Part shown: positions 14,582 to 22,345 of the stretch, one piece after another
Layout of the letters: each line of letters starts with the position of its first letter
Position numbering within the stretch: the stretch's first letter is position 1
Assembly (NCBI GenBank): GCA_051953655.1
Contig: JBQCIO010000170.1
Coordinates: 1 to 25,768 of the forward strand
DNA: 25,768 nucleotides
DNA from: JBQCHF01 sp051953655
GTDB lineage: Bacteria; Actinomycetota; Actinomycetes; Motilibacterales; Motilibacteraceae
Reading direction: 5' to 3'
The notes under the pieces: generated by a model
What the model was told of the DNA's origin: nothing
What the model saw: only the letters and a program-made list of their open reading frames with translations
Database searches by the model: none
Translations under genes and position numbers: made by a program

Positions 14582-14689
14582 GGCCGCTCGGGAACGATCA
14601 CGTCCCCGTGATCGCACCATGCTTACCGCGACAGATCTGTCGCGGTAAGCAGGTAAGGATCGCGCCCACGTGATCGTTCCGCAGCGGCC
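14582..14689. repeat. Nested palindromic element between flhB and flhA
   Basis: At the centre is a perfect 30-bp palindrome with no loop (14621-14650, gcttaccgcgacaga and its complement). Around it are inverted arms GGAACGATCACGT (14591-14603) and ACGTGATCGTTCC (14668-14680). Further out, GGCCGCT (14582-14588) pairs with AGCGGCC (14683-14689). A second CGTGATCG at 14607-14614 can pair with the left arm, so alternative folds exist. Size and symmetry suit a small MITE-like or REP-like element or a strong bidirectional terminator. No clear target duplication is seen. Confidence 0.85.
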
Positions 14690-14709
14690 GGCCTGACGAA
14701 CGGGCGCTT

Positions 14710-15816
14710 TCAGCGGCGGGCGAGCGCCCGCTCGGCCGGCAGGCGGTGGGTGCCGGAGGCCACGCCGCGGGCCTTGAGCGACATGATGAAGGCGAGCACG
14801 CGGGCGACGGCGGCGTAGAGCTCGGCGGGGATCTCGTCTCCGAGGTCGCAGGCGCGGTGCAGGGCACGGGCCAGCGGCACGTCCTGCACCAGCGGCACGC
14901 GGTGCTCGGCCGCCCGCTCGCGGATCTTCGCGGCCACCGCGCCGGCGCCCTTGGCCACCACCCGCGGGGCGCCCTTGGCCGGGTCGTAGCGCAGCGCCAC
15001 GGCCACGTGCGTCGGGTTGACCACGACGACGTCGGCGGTGGCGACGTCGGACATCATCCGGTTGCGGCTCATGGCCAGCTGCCGGGAGCGGATCTGGCCC
15101 TTCACGTGCGGGTCGCCCTCGGACTGGCGGGCCTCCTCCTTGATCTCCTGCTTGCTCATCCGCAGCTGCTTGTCCAGGCGACGGCGCTGGTAGGCGTAGT
15201 CAGCCGCCCCCATGACGAGGCCGGCCATGGCCACGTCGCGGACCAGCCGGAGCACCGAGTCGCCGGCGGTGGCCAGCACCGAGGACAGCGGCAGCGGCCC
15301 GGTCCCGACCAGCTGGGGCACCAGGTCCCGGCAGGTGCGGTAGATCAGGAAGCCGATCACGGTGCTCTTGGCGACGGCCTTCACCGCCTCCCACACCGCG
15401 TGCTGGCCGGCCATCCGCTTGATCCCGTTCACCGGGTTGAGGTTCTTCAGCTGCGGCTTGAGGTTCTTGGTCGCCACGTGCACGCCGCCCTGCGCCGCCC
15501 CGACCGCGAACGCGGTGACGGCCAGCGCGAGTCCCAGCGGCAGGACCCCCCAGACGACGGCGCGCGCCCCGGCGGCGCCCACCGAGGCCAGCGTGGACAC
15601 TTCCGGGTCGGACACCGCCTGCGGCCACCGGCCGACCAGCGCCACCAGCTCCTGCCCGGCGTGGCTGAACCCGATCTTCGCGACGACCGACGCGACCAGC
15701 ACCAGCGTCCAGGCGCCCAGGTCCTGGGTGCGGGCGACCCGCCCCTCCTTGCGCGCCTCCTTGAGGCGCTTGGGAGTCGGCTTCTCGGTCTTCTCACCCC
15801 CGCCCCCACCGCTCAC
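14710..15816 (-). CDS. flhB: Flagellar export switch protein FlhB
   Basis: Export-gate protein of 368 aa that controls the switch from hook to filament substrates. The start is a GTG at 15816 with GGGAGGTG upstream. The N-terminus has the typical EKTEKPTPKRLKEARKEG (residues 8-25). Four membrane segments follow. The cytoplasmic linker contains SKQEIKEEARQSEGDPHVKG (221-240), and the autocleavage motif NPTH is at 267-270, followed by VAVALRYDP. After the cut, the C-terminal part ends in HRLPAERALARR. The stop of fliR is 20 nt upstream. Confidence 0.97.
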   Translation of the reverse strand: MSGGGGGEKTEKPTPKRLKEARKEGRVARTQDLGAWTLVLVASVVAKIGFSHAGQELVALVGRWPQAVSDPEVSTLASVGAAGARAVVWGVLPLGLALAVTAFAVGAAQGGVHVATKNLKPQLKNLNPVNGIKRMAGQHAVWEAVKAVAKSTVIGFLIYRTCRDLVPQLVGTGPLPLSSVLATAGDSVLRLVRDVAMAGLVMGAADYAYQRRRLDKQLRMSKQEIKEEARQSEGDPHVKGQIRSRQLAMSRNRMMSDVATADVVVVNPTHVAVALRYDPAKGAPRVVAKGAGAVAAKIRERAAEHRVPLVQDVPLARALHRACDLGDEIPAELYAAVARVLAFIMSLKARGVASGTHRLPAERALARR

Positions 15817-15836
15817 GGCCGTTCACCTCCCACGGC

Positions 15837-16601
15837 TCAGCCACCGCCCAGGGAAGCGGCCGCGCGGGTGGCGGTGTCGACCAGGTCGCCGACGACGCCG
15901 GGCAGCAGCGGGAACGTGAGGCCGACGAGCAGGAGGGTCAGCCCGATCTTCACCGGGAAGCCGATGGACAGGGCGTTCAGCGACGGCGCCACCCGGGTGA
16001 GCAGGCCGAGGCCGAGGTCGGCGATGAACAGCACCGCCACCAGCGGTGCGGCGATCTGCAGCGCGGACACGAAGAAGTGGCCCAGGCCGGTCGTGAGCAC
16101 GCTGCCCAGCCGGCCCAGGTCGATAGAGCCGTCCAGCGGGACGGCGTCGTAGGAGGACAGGAAGCCGCGGACCACCAGCAGGTGGCCGCCGGTGGCGAAC
16201 AGCAGCACGGTGGCCAGCATCTGGTGCAGCCGCCCGAACACCGACGACTGCGCGAGCGAGAGCGGGTCGTAGGCCGCGGCGAGGGTGAACCCGCCGAAGA
16301 GGTCGATGAGGTCGCCGGCCGCCTGCACCGCGGCGAAGACGAGGTAGGTGACGAACCCCAGCGAGGTCCCGACGAGGACCTGGACGAGCACGGCGCCGGC
16401 GAACGCGCCGAGGTCCAGGTTCGGCACCTGCCCGGCCAGCCGCGGCACGACCGGCAGCGCGAGCGCCGCCGCCATCGCCCCCTTGGCCGCGCCGGGGATG
16501 GCCCGGGTGCTGAACGGCGGGCACACGACGAGCCAGGCGGCCGTGCGCACCGTCGCCAGCAGCAGGGCGACGAGCGAGCCGGTGGCCAGCTCGAGGTTCA
16601 T
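15837..16601 (-). CDS. fliR: Flagellar export gate protein FliR
   Basis: Core export-gate subunit of 254 aa from the ATG at 16601, forming with FliP and FliQ the helical channel assembly. About six hydrophobic segments are visible. Family-typical stretches include CPPFSTRAIPGAAKGAMAAA near residues 27-46, FGGFTLAAAYDPL and NALSIGFPVKIGLTLLL toward the C-terminus. The fliQ stop lies 23 nt upstream and flhB begins 20 nt downstream, all in one direction. Confidence 0.96.
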   Translation of the reverse strand: MNLELATGSLVALLLATVRTAAWLVVCPPFSTRAIPGAAKGAMAAALALPVVPRLAGQVPNLDLGAFAGAVLVQVLVGTSLGFVTYLVFAAVQAAGDLIDLFGGFTLAAAYDPLSLAQSSVFGRLHQMLATVLLFATGGHLLVVRGFLSSYDAVPLDGSIDLGRLGSVLTTGLGHFFVSALQIAAPLVAVLFIADLGLGLLTRVAPSLNALSIGFPVKIGLTLLLVGLTFPLLPGVVGDLVDTATRAAASLGGG

Positions 16602-16624
16602 GGCTCCAGCCCCGACGACACTGC

Positions 16625-16900
16625 TCAGCCCGCGCCCAGCAGCTTGGGCAGCTGCTCGAACAGGTCCTGGGTGAACGAGACCAGCGTGTGCAGCATCCAG
16701 TTGCCGGTGAGGAGGATCGCGAGCCCCACGGCGATCGCCTTGGGCACGAAGGAGAGCGTGACCTCCTGGATCTGGGTCACCGACTGGAACAGCGAGATCC
16801 CGAAGCCCACGACGAGCGCGGTGAGCAGCATCGGGGCGCACAGCTTGGCCGCCACCAGCATGGCCTGCAGGCCGATCTGCAGGACGTCGCCATCGGTCAT
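16625..16900 (-). CDS. fliQ: Flagellar export gate protein FliQ
   Basis: Two-helix membrane subunit of the export gate, 91 aa, the usual FliQ length. It starts MTDGDVLQIGLQAMLVAAKL and contains the conserved ISLFQSVTQIQEVTLSFVPK between its two hydrophobic segments. The gene lies between fliP (stop 9 nt upstream) and fliR, the canonical fliPQR order. Confidence 0.97.
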   Translation of the reverse strand: MTDGDVLQIGLQAMLVAAKLCAPMLLTALVVGFGISLFQSVTQIQEVTLSFVPKAIAVGLAILLTGNWMLHTLVSFTQDLFEQLPKLLGAG

Positions 16901-16909
16901 GTGCTCCCC

Positions 16910-17845
16910 CTACCGGTAGCTCTGCACGAGGGAGGTCACGACCAGGCCCCAGCCGTCCACCAGCACGAACAGCAGCAGCTTGAACGGCAGGGACACCATC
17001 ACCGGCGGGAGCATCATCATGCCCAGCGACATCAGCGACGCCGAGACGACGATGTCGATGACGAGGAACGGCACGAAGATGACGAAGCCGATGATGAACG
17101 CGGCCTTGAGCTCGCTGAGCATGAACGCGGGGATGAGCGTGGTGAGCGGCACGTCGTCGCGGGTGGCCGGCAGGTCCCGGTCGGCCGCCTTGGTGATGAG
17201 CGCCAGCTCCTCCTTGCGGGTGTGGTCGAGCATGAACGTCTTGAGCGGCTTGGAGCCGGCGTCGAACGCCTGCGACGCCGTCACCGTGCCCTTGAGGTAG
17301 GGCTGCACGCCCTGGCTGTTCACCTGGGCCAGCACGGGACCCATGACGAACAGCGAGAGGAACATCGCCAGGCCCACCAGCACCTGGTTGGGCGGGGTGC
17401 CCTGCAGCCCCAGCGCGTTGCGGGTCAGGCCGAGCACCACCACGATCTTGGTGAAGCTGGTGGTCATGAGCAGCAGCGCCGGCGCCACCGAGAGCAGGGT
17501 GACCGCCAGGATCACCGCGACCGAGCTGCTCGGCTTGCCGTTCACTCCGTTGATGTCGACCGTCACGGTGCCACCGCCGGTGGGGGCGGCCGGCGACGTC
17601 GGCTGGACGGGGGCGGTCGGTGCGCCCGGTGCGGTGCCGACCTGGCCGCGCACCGCTGAGCCGGCGACCGGCAGCTGCTTGTACGACGACACGTAGGAGA
17701 CGGTTGACGCCTGCGCGGGAGCGGCCAACGCGGCCGTCGTCAGGGCGACTCCGCCGCCGAGGGAGACCGCGAGCACCGTCCCCGCGATCAGCCTGCGGGC
17801 GCGCGTCACCGAGGCCGGGCGTGTGCTCCGGCCGGCGGACCCCAC
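16910..17845 (-). CDS. fliP: Flagellar export gate protein FliP
   Basis: Export-gate channel subunit, 311 aa from a GTG at 17845, two nucleotides after the fliO stop. A signal peptide is visible at about residues 13-46 (TRARRLIAG, then a hydrophobic core ending APAQA), as is usual for FliP. A 50-residue Pro/Ala/Thr-rich segment precedes the conserved membrane part. Hallmarks include TSFTKIVVVLGLTRNALG, TPPNQVLVGLAMFLSLFVM and the C-terminal SLGMMMLPP and LPFKLLLFVLVDGW. An in-frame GTG at 17809 is an alternative start. Longer upstream readings in this frame overlap fliO and are rejected. Confidence 0.95.
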   Translation of the reverse strand: MGSAGRSTRPASVTRARRLIAGTVLAVSLGGGVALTTAALAAPAQASTVSYVSSYKQLPVAGSAVRGQVGTAPGAPTAPVQPTSPAAPTGGGTVTVDINGVNGKPSSSVAVILAVTLLSVAPALLLMTTSFTKIVVVLGLTRNALGLQGTPPNQVLVGLAMFLSLFVMGPVLAQVNSQGVQPYLKGTVTASQAFDAGSKPLKTFMLDHTRKEELALITKAADRDLPATRDDVPLTTLIPAFMLSELKAAFIIGFVIFVPFLVIDIVVSASLMSLGMMMLPPVMVSLPFKLLLFVLVDGWGLVVTSLVQSYR

Positions 17846-17847
17846 GC

Positions 17848-18294
17848 TCAGCCCTTCCGCACGCTGCGCTCGCGCAGCACCTCGACGGCCTGCCGCCAGG
17901 TCCCCGGCGAGAGGACCGAGCCGGCCAGTGGTCCGCTGGTGGCGGCCGCCGCGGCCGGGGCGGCCACGCCGCTGCCGGCGCCGGACAGCTCGACCACCGG
18001 TTCCCGCCGCTCCACCGGAGCCGGTCGCGCGGTGGCGGCCTCCACGGCGGCGGGGTCCGCCGCACCGAGCAGGCTGACCGAGTGCTCGGTGACGCCGAGC
18101 ACGAGGACGTCGCCGGCGACCTTCACGACCGCCACCGAGGAGCCCTTGCCCAGCGGTGCGCGGCTGACGACCTCGACGACGCCGGCGGACCGGCCGGCGC
18201 CCCGCGACTGCAGCACCCGGGCCGCCACCCACATGACGCCGAGGACGGCGATCAGGGACAGGGTGACCCGCGCGGCGAGCGCGGCGCCGTTCAC
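17848..18294 (-). CDS. fliO: Flagellar biosynthesis protein FliO
   Basis: Single-pass membrane protein of 148 aa that helps assemble the FliP ring. The start is a GTG at 18294 that overlaps the fliN stop by 4 bp (GTGA). One membrane segment lies at about residues 7-26 (AARVTLSLIAVLGVMWVAAR). It is followed by the compact beta domain with VVEVVSRAPLGKGSSVAVVK and VLVLGVTEHSVSLL, typical of FliO, and then a low-complexity Ala/Pro tail. It sits directly before fliP. Confidence 0.92.
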   Translation of the reverse strand: MNGAALAARVTLSLIAVLGVMWVAARVLQSRGAGRSAGVVEVVSRAPLGKGSSVAVVKVAGDVLVLGVTEHSVSLLGAADPAAVEAATARPAPVERREPVVELSGAGSGVAAPAAAAATSGPLAGSVLSPGTWRQAVEVLRERSVRKG

Positions 18295-19064
18295 GCGGCA
18301 CCCGCGGCGCCGGCCGCGCCGTTGGCGTTCGGGCCGACGATCTCGGTGATCCGGATGCCGAAGTCCTCGTCCACCACCACGACCTCGCCGCGGGCGATGA
18401 GGGTGCCGTTCACCAGCAGGTCGGCAGGGCTGCCGGCCGCTCGGTCCAGCTCCACGACCGCTCCGGGCGAGAGGGAGAGCAGCTCGCGGACGCTCATCCG
18501 GGTGCGGCCGAGCTCGACCGTCACCTCCATCTCGACGTCGCGCAGCAGCTCCAGGCCGTTGGCGCGCATCTGCGCCGGGACGGTCGGGGCGGCGGCGACG
18601 GCACCGGAGGTGGCGGCGATGACGACGGTGGCGACCACCGACGCGTCGTCGGAGACGAGCGGGGCCAGGTGCGCGCCGGGCTCGCCGAGCACGGCCTCCA
18701 GGGCGACCTCGAGCGGCAGCTCGCTCGCGCGCTCCGCGGTGGTGCCGAGCGCGGCGGCCGCGGCGTCCAGCGCCGGCTGCACCGCGGCGGCGACGTCCAG
18801 CTCCCCGAGCGGGCTGGAGCGCAGTGCCTCCACCAGGTCGGCGGCGACGACGACCACCAGCTGCCCCTCCACCGGGCTGCCGGGGGCCACGCCGAGGCGG
18901 GCGACGACGGCCGCCCCGGGCGCCTCGGGCAGGGGCACCTCGGCGTCGGCGGCCACCGGGGCGACGTCGGCGGGGGCGAGCGGCACGGGCACCGGCAGCG
19001 CCGCGGCCAGGGCGGCCACCGCGGGCCGCAGGTCGGGGACGACAGGCTTGGCGAGCTGGCTCAT
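18291..19064 (-). CDS. fliN: Flagellar motor switch protein FliN with long N-terminal extension
   Basis: C-ring protein of 257 aa, about twice the size of enterobacterial FliN. The C-terminal FliN (SpoA) domain covers about residues 175-245 (ELLRDVEMEVTVELGRTRMS, then LVNGTLIARGEVVVVDEDFG). The first 170 residues are an Ala/Val-rich region with a segment (about 60-145) that may be a diverged CheC/FliY-like domain; I cannot see clear phosphatase motifs. The ATG overlaps the fliM stop by 4 bp (ATGA). FliN/FliY naming depends on whether the extension is a true CheC domain. Confidence 0.93.
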   Translation of the reverse strand: MSQLAKPVVPDLRPAVAALAAALPVPVPLAPADVAPVAADAEVPLPEAPGAAVVARLGVAPGSPVEGQLVVVVAADLVEALRSSPLGELDVAAAVQPALDAAAAALGTTAERASELPLEVALEAVLGEPGAHLAPLVSDDASVVATVVIAATSGAVAAAPTVPAQMRANGLELLRDVEMEVTVELGRTRMSVRELLSLSPGAVVELDRAAGSPADLLVNGTLIARGEVVVVDEDFGIRITEIVGPNANGAAGAAGAA

Positions 19065-20038
19065 GACTGGCTCTCTCCCAGAGGTTCGTCGACGACGAGG
19101 CAGGCGAGACGCTTGCCCTTCGCCCCGGCCACGGCGTGGGCGAAGGTGACGTCGGCGGCGGTGACGGCGAGGGGTGCGGAGACGGGGTGGTCCAGCCCGA
19201 TCACGTCGCCCACCGCGAGCCCGACCAGGGCCTGCGGCGTGAGCGGGGTGGGCCGGAAGCGGACGGCGACGTCGACCGGGACCTCCTGGAGGCGGTCGGC
19301 GACGGCCCGCGCGGCGGCGGCGCGGGCGGCCCGCTCGCGCTCGCTGGTGACGCCGTGCCCCAAAGCGATCTCGAGCAGCGGGAAGACGCCGTTGAAGGGC
19401 AGGCAGACGGTGGCCACGCACTCGTCGCGGCCCACGTGCAGGTCGAAGCTGGCCACGATGACGACGTCGGCGGCGGAGGCGGCCTGGGCGAACTGCGGGT
19501 TGTACTCCAGGCTCGTCACCTCGGGCTGCACCCGGGTGACCGGCTCGAAGGCGTAGCGGAGCTCTCCGAGCACCCGGGTCACCAGGCTCTTGAGCAGCGT
19601 CGACTCGATGTCCGAGAGCGGGCGGGTCGGCTGGTCCGGCGCTCCCGGGCCGCCGAGCATGTGGTCCACGCTCGTCATGGCGCTGGACACCGAGAACTCC
19701 AGCACGCCCGCGCCGACGATGGGCTCGAGCGAGAGGATGTGCATGAGCGTGGGGTTGGACAGCGTCCCCACGTACTCGTCGTAGGTCTGCTGCTCGATGC
19801 TCACCAGCGAGACCTGGGCGATGGCGCGCAGGCTCGTCGTCAGCACGGTGGTCCACTGCCGCGCGAACGTCTCGAAGACGATCTGCAGCGCGCGGACGTG
19901 CTCACGCGAGAGCTTGGTCGGGCGGCGGAAGTCGTACGGCTGGGGTCCGTTGCCGCGCGAACGCCGCCCGACGCGGTGCCGGGAGGCGCGCGCGGACCCG
20001 TCCGGGGTGGCGGCAGCGGCCGGCGCGTCGAGGCTCAC
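19061..20038 (-). CDS. fliM: Flagellar motor switch protein FliM lacking the usual CheY-binding N-terminus
   Basis: C-ring protein of 325 aa from a GTG at 20038; a GTG at 20056 is equally possible and neither has a good ribosome-binding site. The conserved region begins with QPYDFRRPTKLSREHVRALQ. It runs through the middle CheC-like domain (MLGGPG, SDIESTLLKSL) to a C-terminal SpoA domain (VGDVIGLDHPV). The N-terminal LSQxEIDxLL-type motif that binds CheY-P in well-studied FliM proteins is not present. In its place are about 30 Ala/Arg/Gly-rich residues. It couples to fliN by a 4-bp overlap and follows fliL after about 148 nt. Confidence 0.94.
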   Translation of the reverse strand: MSLDAPAAAATPDGSARASRHRVGRRSRGNGPQPYDFRRPTKLSREHVRALQIVFETFARQWTTVLTTSLRAIAQVSLVSIEQQTYDEYVGTLSNPTLMHILSLEPIVGAGVLEFSVSSAMTSVDHMLGGPGAPDQPTRPLSDIESTLLKSLVTRVLGELRYAFEPVTRVQPEVTSLEYNPQFAQAASAADVVIVASFDLHVGRDECVATVCLPFNGVFPLLEIALGHGVTSERERAARAAAARAVADRLQEVPVDVAVRFRPTPLTPQALVGLAVGDVIGLDHPVSAPLAVTAADVTFAHAVAGAKGKRLACLVVDEPLGESQS

Positions 20039-20161
20039 GACGCACCGGATCGGCACTGCGGCACACCGGATGAGGAAAAGGTGCGGACCGGACCTGCTCC
20101 GGGCCCGCCCATGACGGGGTGCGACCGCGGCCGCCAGCGACCGGCCGGCCGGGTCAGCGCA

Positions 20162-20194
20162 GGGTCACTGGAGGGTCACTGGAGGGTCACTGGG
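20162..20194. repeat. Three 11-bp tandem repeats spanning the fliL stop codon
   Basis: Units gggtcactgga at 20162-20172 and 20173-20183, and gggtcactggg at 20184-20194. The third contains the fliL stop (TGA on the minus strand, 20187-20189). Because 11 is not a multiple of three, gain or loss of a unit would not extend fliL, and each copy provides the same TGA. Confidence 0.85.
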
Positions 20195-20654
20195 TGACGA
20201 ACTGGGTGAAGTACACCCCCATCACGTCGCCCTCGTAGGCCTTGTCGACCTCCTCGCCGAGCTGCTTCTTGAGCTTCTCCCGCGCCGTGGCGCTGCCCAG
20301 CTCGGCCACCTTGCGCCCGCTGAACAGGTCGATCGCCAGGTCCAGCGCGTGGCTGCCGTCGGGGGCCTCCTTGGCCGCCTTGGTCGCCTGCAGGGCCAGA
20401 CCCAGCTTGAGGTAGTGCCCGTCGGCCAGGTTGAGCGTGATCGGGTCCAGCGCGACGACGGCGCCGGGCTGCGGCTTGGCCGGGCCGGAGGGCTTGAGGA
20501 AGAAGAAGTAGCCGGCGCCGAGCACCGCGACGAGCAGCACCGCGACGATGACGAGCTTCTTCTTGCCGCCCTTCTTGGGCTCCTCGGCGCCGTCCTCGGG
20601 CGCGGCGGTCTTCTTCTTCGGATCAGTGCTGGCGGTGGCGGTGGCGGTGGCCAT
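20187..20654 (-). CDS. fliL: Flagellar basal body-associated protein FliL
   Basis: Single-pass membrane protein of 155 aa that surrounds and supports the stator units. The ATG at 20654 is chosen because GAGGAGG lies 5 nt upstream; a GTG one codon earlier is in frame. After a short Lys-rich cytoplasmic start there is one membrane segment at about 34-53 (KLVIVAVLLVAVLGAGYFFF). The periplasmic-type domain follows, ending in the conserved VYFTQFVTQ. The gene follows motB by 15 nt, linking stator and FliL production. Confidence 0.94.
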   Translation of the reverse strand: MATATATASTDPKKKTAAPEDGAEEPKKGGKKKLVIVAVLLVAVLGAGYFFFLKPSGPAKPQPGAVVALDPITLNLADGHYLKLGLALQATKAAKEAPDGSHALDLAIDLFSGRKVAELGSATAREKLKKQLGEEVDKAYEGDVMGVYFTQFVTQ

Positions 20655-20669
20655 CACGACCTCCTCTCG

Positions 20670-21572
20670 TCAGCCGGCGGCCGGGGGCGGCGCGAGCTTG
20701 GGCAGCAGCGCCCGGTCCTCGGGCGGCAGGGTGGACAGGACGGTGATCTCGACCCGGCGGTTCACCCGGTTGGCGACCTCGCCGGTGCCGGGGAGCAGGG
20801 GCCGCTGGTCGGCGTAGCCGGTGGCGGACAGGCGGTGCGCCGCCACGCCGTCGGTGATGAGCGTGCGCACCACGGTGACCGCGCGGGCGGAGCTGAGCTC
20901 CCACTCCGTGGGGAAGTACTTGGGCTTGACCGGCACCAGGTTGGTGTGGCCGTCGACGGCGATGTCGTTGGGCAGCTTGGTCAGCACCGGGGCGACGACC
21001 GCGAGGACCTTGGCCCCCAGCGTGGACAGCTCGGCGCGGTCGGCGGCGAACACGACCTCGTCGGTGATGACGCTGACGACGAGGCCCCGCTCGTCGTAGC
21101 GGTACTCCGCGGTGTCCTTCAGGCCGGCCTTGGCCAGCGCGGCCGCGAGGTCCTTGCGCACCTGCTCGAGGTTCTGGACCTCCTGCTCGACCCGCTGCCG
21201 CTGCGCGTCGGCCTGGGCGTTCTTGTACTGGGTGACCTCGGCCGACGTCTTCGACTGGCCCTGCTCGGGATTCTTCGGCTGCGCCGCGGCGGCGCCGATC
21301 TGGAACGCGCCAGGGGCGATGGCGTCGGCGTCGATGGCGCTCTGGCCGCCGTCGTTGACGATGACCGGTGCGCCGAAGCCCTGCGCGAGGCCGTCCTTGA
21401 GCGCCTTGAACTTGTGCTGGTCCACCTGGCTGATCGCGAACAGCACGATGAAAAGCACCATGAGCAGGGTGATCATGTCCGCGTAGGTGACCAGCCAGCG
21501 CTCGTGGTTCTCGTGCTCCTCCTCGTGCCCCGCGCGCTTCTTGCGCGGGCGGGCGGCGGCGTGCGTGGCCAT
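20670..21572 (-). CDS. motB: Flagellar stator protein MotB
   Basis: Stator subunit of 300 aa from the ATG at 21572. The single membrane helix contains the ion-binding Asp32 in RWLVTYADMITLLMVLF (26-42), as in proton-driven MotB. A long linker with coiled-coil character (about 105-150) leads to the OmpA-like peptidoglycan-binding domain, with VDGHTNLVPVK, ELSSARAVTVV and NRVNRRVEI. The motA stop is 2 nt upstream, so the two stator genes are tightly linked. Confidence 0.97.
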   Translation of the reverse strand: MATHAAARPRKKRAGHEEEHENHERWLVTYADMITLLMVLFIVLFAISQVDQHKFKALKDGLAQGFGAPVIVNDGGQSAIDADAIAPGAFQIGAAAAQPKNPEQGQSKTSAEVTQYKNAQADAQRQRVEQEVQNLEQVRKDLAAALAKAGLKDTAEYRYDERGLVVSVITDEVVFAADRAELSTLGAKVLAVVAPVLTKLPNDIAVDGHTNLVPVKPKYFPTEWELSSARAVTVVRTLITDGVAAHRLSATGYADQRPLLPGTGEVANRVNRRVEITVLSTLPPEDRALLPKLAPPPAAG

Positions 21573-21574
21573 GG

Positions 21575-22342
21575 TCAGGCAGCCTTCTTGGCCGGCTCGG
21601 CCGGGGGCAGCAGCGAACGCAGCTTCTGCGCGACCAGGCGCGGGTTGCTGCCGGCCTGGATCGCCATGATCCCCTCGATGACGAGCTCCATCGAGTGCGA
21701 CTCGAGCTCGCTGATCCGCGCGATGCGCTTGCCCAGCGGCAGCCACATGATGTTGGCGGTCATGACGCCCCAGAGGGTCGCGACGAAGGCGCCGGCGATG
21801 AGGTGGCCCAGCTTGTCCGGCTCGCTGAGGTTCTCCAGCACGTGGACCAGGCCGAGGACGGTGCCGATGATGCCGATCGTGGGGGCGTAGCCGCCCATGT
21901 CGGCGAAGAACTTGGACGCGTTCTTGTCCACGCCCTTCTTGGCGGACAGCTCGGCCTCGAGGATCTCGCGCAGCTCCTCGGGGTCGGTTCCGTCGATGGC
22001 CAGCTCGAGACCGCGCTTGAGGAACGGGTCGGTGACGTCGCGGGCGGCGTCCTCCAGGGCCAGCAGGCCCTCGCGGCGGGCCCGCTCGGCGAGCGAGACG
22101 ACGGTGGCCACGATCTCGTCCGGCGGAGCCGGCTTGGCCATGACGAACCGCTGCAGGCCCTTGAGGGTGCCCAGCGTGTCCGGGAGGGTGCTGCCGGCCA
22201 TGGCGGCGCCGAACGTGCCGAGGAAGACCAGGACGATCGGCGGGATCAGGATGATCCCCATGGGGTTGCCGCCCTCGAGGATCATCGACCCGAAGATGCC
22301 GGCGAACGCCATCCCGATGCCGGCCAGAGTTGCCGGATCCAC
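21575..22342 (-). CDS. motA: Flagellar stator protein MotA
   Basis: Four-helix stator subunit of 255 aa from a GTG at 22342. It starts MDPATLAGIGMAFAGIFGSM with the family-typical EGGNPMGIILIPP in the second segment. The cytoplasmic loop contains the charged ERARREGLLALEDA helix that contacts FliG. The pair of helices with PTIGIIGTVLGLVHVL and ATLWGVMTANIMWLPL closes the ion path. It lies between flbD (stop 3 nt upstream) and motB. Confidence 0.97.
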   Translation of the reverse strand: MDPATLAGIGMAFAGIFGSMILEGGNPMGIILIPPIVLVFLGTFGAAMAGSTLPDTLGTLKGLQRFVMAKPAPPDEIVATVVSLAERARREGLLALEDAARDVTDPFLKRGLELAIDGTDPEELREILEAELSAKKGVDKNASKFFADMGGYAPTIGIIGTVLGLVHVLENLSEPDKLGHLIAGAFVATLWGVMTANIMWLPLGKRIARISELESHSMELVIEGIMAIQAGSNPRLVAQKLRSLLPPAEPAKKAA

Positions 22343-22345
22343 CGC

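Larger units (their letters stand above)
14344..14709. other. 366-bp non-coding gap between flhB and flhA
   Basis: No supported gene is seen. The gap holds a 17-bp palindrome near flhA (14373-14389), a run of GCCGTC hexamers (14537-14560) and a nested palindromic element (14582-14689). It breaks an otherwise tightly packed flagellar run, so it probably separates transcription units. No convincing sigma-type -35/-10 pair was found for flhA. Confidence 0.7.

Noticed and set aside
12100..14673. 857-codon open frame on the plus strand opposite flhA
   Set aside because: It is an antisense shadow caused by GC-rich codon bias. The minus strand carries an unmistakable full-length FlhA, and the plus product is His/Asp/Arg-rich with no recognisable domain.
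15837..18065. Long minus-strand fusion of fliR with upstream sequence
   Set aside because: The frame merely stays open through fliP and fliQ in another phase; FliR has its own ATG at 16601 and normal length.
20349..21890. 513-codon plus-strand open frame opposite fliL, motB and motA
   Set aside because: Shadow of three well-conserved genes; no ribosome-binding site and no family similarity.
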